NCBI RefSeq assembly: GCF_011682055.1
Contig: NZ_JAAQOM010000002.1
Span: 62,001 to 126,000 of the forward strand
Origin: Telluria antibiotica
GTDB taxonomy: Bacteria; Pseudomonadota; Gammaproteobacteria; Burkholderiales; Burkholderiaceae_D
Direction: 5' to 3'
Length of the DNA stretch: 64,000 bases
Positions within the stretch are counted from its first letter, which is position 1; every line of letters begins with the position of its first letter. Below the pieces are notes generated by a model. The model made no database searches. It had not been told where the DNA came from and worked only from the letters and a program-made list of their open reading frames with translations. Below are positions 61,688 to 64,000 of the stretch, one piece after another. The position numbers and the translations under genes are program-made.

Positions 61688-62662
61688 ATGATTCCCGCCA
61701 GCCAGCTGCACTTCAAGTCCGTCAACTACACCGGCCAGGGCCCGGGCCCGAACGTCATCGTCATGGGCGCCACGCACGGCAACGAGATCTGCGGCACCCA
61801 GGCGATCCAGCGCGTGATGGCGGACATCGACGCGGGCAAGCTCGCCATCGTGAACGGCAGCGTCACGTTCGTCCCCATCGTCAATCCGCACGCGTACGCC
61901 AAGAACACGCGCTCGGGCGACCGCAACCTGAACCGCGACCTGTTCCCGAAGGCGGAGCCGCACGACTTCGAAGACCGCGTCGCCAACTGGCTGTGCCCCC
62001 TGCTCGCCAGGCACGACGTGCTGCTCGACCTGCACTCGTTCAACGCGGCGCACGGCGAGCCGTTCGTGATGGTGGGCCCGGTCGACAACGACGGCCCGCT
62101 GGAACCGTTCGCGCACATGCGCAAAGAGCGCGCGCTGGCGCGCCGCCTGGGCGTGCGCCGCTTCGTCACGGGCTGGATGGCCGCGTACGGCGGCGGCGTG
62201 CAGCGCCGCTCGCGCGGTAACGCGCAGGAACTGGAAACCGTGCTGCGCTACGGTGTCGGCACGACCGAATACATGCGCAGCACGGGCGGTTACGCGCTGA
62301 CCCTCGAATGCGGCCAGCACCTCGATCCGCGCGCGCCGGAAGTCGCCTACACGGCGATCATGAATACCCTCGCCTTCCTGAAGATCATCGACGCGCCGGA
62401 GCCGGAGCCCGTGCCGTTCGACGAGATGGAGGCGCTGCAGATGGTCGTCGTCCACGACAAGCTGGCAGATGGCGACCGCTTCACGCGCCAGTGGGCCAGC
62501 TTCGACCCCGTCGCGGAGGGCGAGCAGATCGGCGTGCGTGCGGGCGGTACCCCCGTCGTCGCGGAATTCGCGGGCCGCATCCTGTTCCCGGACGCGAACG
62601 CGGCGCCGAACCACGAGTGGTACTACCTCACGCGTCCGAACCCCGTGTTCGGCCGAGAATAA
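61688..62662 (+). CDS. Succinylglutamate desuccinylase/aspartoacylase family protein
   Basis: The 324-residue zinc hydrolase of the M14-like AstE/AspA fold has GATHGNEICG with the first His and Glu ligands, NPHAYAKNTRSGDRNLNRD in the substrate pocket, and DLHSFN with the third zinc ligand. A late GYALTLECGQH holds the catalytic Glu. It releases an amino acid from an N-acyl form. Neither an arginine-catabolic operon nor an N-acetylaspartate system is nearby, so the substrate is open. Confidence 0.9.
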   Translation: MIPASQLHFKSVNYTGQGPGPNVIVMGATHGNEICGTQAIQRVMADIDAGKLAIVNGSVTFVPIVNPHAYAKNTRSGDRNLNRDLFPKAEPHDFEDRVANWLCPLLARHDVLLDLHSFNAAHGEPFVMVGPVDNDGPLEPFAHMRKERALARRLGVRRFVTGWMAAYGGGVQRRSRGNAQELETVLRYGVGTTEYMRSTGGYALTLECGQHLDPRAPEVAYTAIMNTLAFLKIIDAPEPEPVPFDEMEALQMVVVHDKLADGDRFTRQWASFDPVAEGEQIGVRAGGTPVVAEFAGRILFPDANAAPNHEWYYLTRPNPVFGRE

Positions 62663-62732
62663 CGCACGGCGGCGCGGCGGCGCGGCCAGTGCTACCATGG
62701 GCAGTATCGTCCACCGCCGCACCTGCCCTGCC

Positions 62733-63344
62733 ATGACCTCGAACACGCTGCTGCTCATCCTCGGCATCCACGCCCTCGCCCTGATCTCGCCCGGTCCCGA
62801 CTTCGCCGTCGTGACCCGCACCGCCATCGTGTCCGGCCGGCGCGCCGGGCTGTGGGCCGCCGCCGGCGTGGCGACGGCGATCGGCGTGTACGTCCTCGTC
62901 TCCGTGCTCGGCATGTCGCTCGTGCTGGCAGCGCTACCTGGCCTGTCGCGCATCCTCGCCATCGTCGGCGCGCTGTACCTCGCCTGGCTCGGCATCCAGT
63001 GCCTGCGCTCCAAGGGGCAGTTGCCGGACGCGCAGCCGGCCGGCGCCAACGGCAGGACGTTCGTCAGCGGCTTCCTCACCAATCTGCTGAACCCGAAGGC
63101 GATGCTGTACTTCGGCTCCGTGCTGTCGCAGGCGTTGAAGCCGGGCCTGGCCGCGACGGACGTCGCCCTGCTGTGGACCTTGCTCGTCGCGGAATCGCTG
63201 CTGTGGTTCGCGCTCGTGGCGCTGCTGTTCTCGTCGCGGCCCGTGCTGGCGTGGCTGCGCGCGCGCCTCGTCTGGCTCGACCGGACGGTGGGCGCCGTGC
63301 TGCTCGTGCTGGCGGCCAAGGTGTCCGTGCTCGCCGTGCGCTAA
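62733..63344 (+). CDS. LysE-family translocator
   Basis: The 203-residue protein has six membrane segments, with the family hallmarks ALISPGPDFAVVTRTAIVSGRRAGL, YLAWLGIQCLRS and GFLTNLLNPKAMLYFGSV. It exports amino acids such as threonine or homoserine lactone in relatives (RhtB group). Substrate is not known here. Confidence 0.92.
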   Translation: MTSNTLLLILGIHALALISPGPDFAVVTRTAIVSGRRAGLWAAAGVATAIGVYVLVSVLGMSLVLAALPGLSRILAIVGALYLAWLGIQCLRSKGQLPDAQPAGANGRTFVSGFLTNLLNPKAMLYFGSVLSQALKPGLAATDVALLWTLLVAESLLWFALVALLFSSRPVLAWLRARLVWLDRTVGAVLLVLAAKVSVLAVR

Positions 63345-63349
63345 AACCA

Positions 63350-64000
63350 ATGAGGAATCAGACAACCGCGTTGCAGTGCGCCCTGCTCGCGTGCACGCTC
63401 GCGGGCGCGCACGCGCAGGCGCTCGACGTGCGCGTCGCCGCGCAGGAAACGCTGGAGCCGAAATGGATCCACGACGGCGAGCGCCTCAGCGGCATCTGTC
63501 CCGACGTCATGGCCGCCATCGAACGGATCGAGCCGCGCCTGCACTTCACGGGCTTTCACCGCGCCAGCCGCTCGCTGTCGGCCATCGAGACCGGCCTCGA
63601 CACGGGCGCGCTGGACGCCGCCTGCGGGCTCGTGTCGTCGCCGCGCCGGCTCGCCATCGGCCAGCCCGTCGGCAAGCCGCTCTATCCCGTCCGCCACCAC
63701 CTCGCCGTGCGCCGCAACGACCCCGTGACGATCGAATCGGAGGCCGACCTCGCGCGGCTGGGCGACCTCGTGACGACGCAGCGGTCGCCCGTGTTCACGG
63801 AACGGCTGCGCGAGGCCGGCGTGCGCATCGACGACGCCACGGACGACAACCGCGTCAACGTGCGCAAGATCCTCGCCGGCCACGGCCGCTTCGCGTACGT
63901 CAACGACCTGACCTTGCGCTACCTGATCCGCACGGAAGGCTGGCAGGACCGGGTGCGCGTGCTGCCCGTCGTGCTGGGCGACGAACCGACGTATTTCTGG
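63350..64000 (+). CDS. Periplasmic substrate-binding protein-like gene, cut by the window end
   Basis: The frame starts at ATG 63350, 5 nt after the LysE stop, and runs to the last base with no stop. A signal peptide (cleavage near AHAQ) precedes a type 2 solute-binding-like domain: RVAAQETLEPKWIHDG, then GICPDVMAAIERI and AACGLVSSPRRLAIGQPVG, RHHLAVRRNDP and VNVRKILAGHGRFAYVND. It resembles the transporter-associated SBP_bac_3 group used as a sensor or uptake protein. The 3' part is missing. Confidence 0.82.
   Translation, partial: MRNQTTALQCALLACTLAGAHAQALDVRVAAQETLEPKWIHDGERLSGICPDVMAAIERIEPRLHFTGFHRASRSLSAIETGLDTGALDAACGLVSSPRRLAIGQPVGKPLYPVRHHLAVRRNDPVTIESEADLARLGDLVTTQRSPVFTERLREAGVRIDDATDDNRVNVRKILAGHGRFAYVNDLTLRYLIRTEGWQDRVRVLPVVLGDEPTYFW

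Overview
The window is a high-GC chromosomal segment, most probably from a betaproteobacterium of the Massilia/Telluria type (Oxalobacteraceae). The reasons are the base composition, a PEP-CTERM secreted protein, a large TonB-dependent receptor, hybrid histidine kinases, and many proteins with a Burkholderiales flavour. The genus is an inference from gene content; there is no rRNA or marker gene here to settle it.

Layout. 0.2-4.9 kb: housekeeping and accessory genes (HExxH membrane protein, thymidine kinase, Ntn-hydrolase acylase, ParB-like protein), then a tRNA-Leu. 5.0-9.2 kb: a mosaic mobile region made of an IS5-type element whose transposase carries an in-frame amber codon, a UPF0149/SEC-C protein, a mazEF-type toxin-antitoxin pair with operator-like palindromes, and the remnant of a gamma-mobile-trio (GMT) island (gmtX plus the catalytic tail of gmtZ). 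9.2-17.1 kb: a TonB receptor broken by a 16-bp repeat-type insertion, divergent from two tandem hybrid histidine kinases of identical length that share a conserved 51-bp leader. 17.0-24.8 kb: acyltransferase/SGNH protein, YedK, DUF1566 protein, M28 peptidase, metallophosphoesterase, PEP-CTERM protein and a glycine-zipper protein with heptapeptide repeats. 24.8-26.3 kb: a decayed zone with IS607-like and DUF5076-like remnants.

26.7-48.2 kb is the most striking part. Two opposed gene sets bring together two Ser/Thr kinases (one fused to a formylglycine-generating-enzyme domain), a PP2C phosphatase, an FHA protein and further FHA-like domains, a SEDS (FtsW/RodA-type) protein, a penicillin-binding transpeptidase, an SPFH/coiled-coil zinc-ribbon protein, and several unrecognised partners. 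Many are joined by 4-8 bp overlaps. The parts list resembles the actinobacterial fhaAB-pstP-rodA-pbpA-pknAB locus, but the order, the accessory proteins and the host are different. I infer a dedicated phospho-regulated peptidoglycan synthase or envelope-stress system. A GNAT gene and an MFS exporter gene sit between its parts.

48.4-64 kb: mostly ordinary genes. These are small secreted proteins, an RNase H-like and an HD protein, transporters (MFS, EamA, LysE), a reductase of the RibD/DHFR type, GNAT, phosphatidylserine decarboxylase, a LysR-azoreductase-pirin group, an AspA/AstE-type hydrolase, and a periplasmic solute-binding-like gene cut by the window end. Many very long reading frames antisense to real genes are a high-GC artefact and are not annotated.
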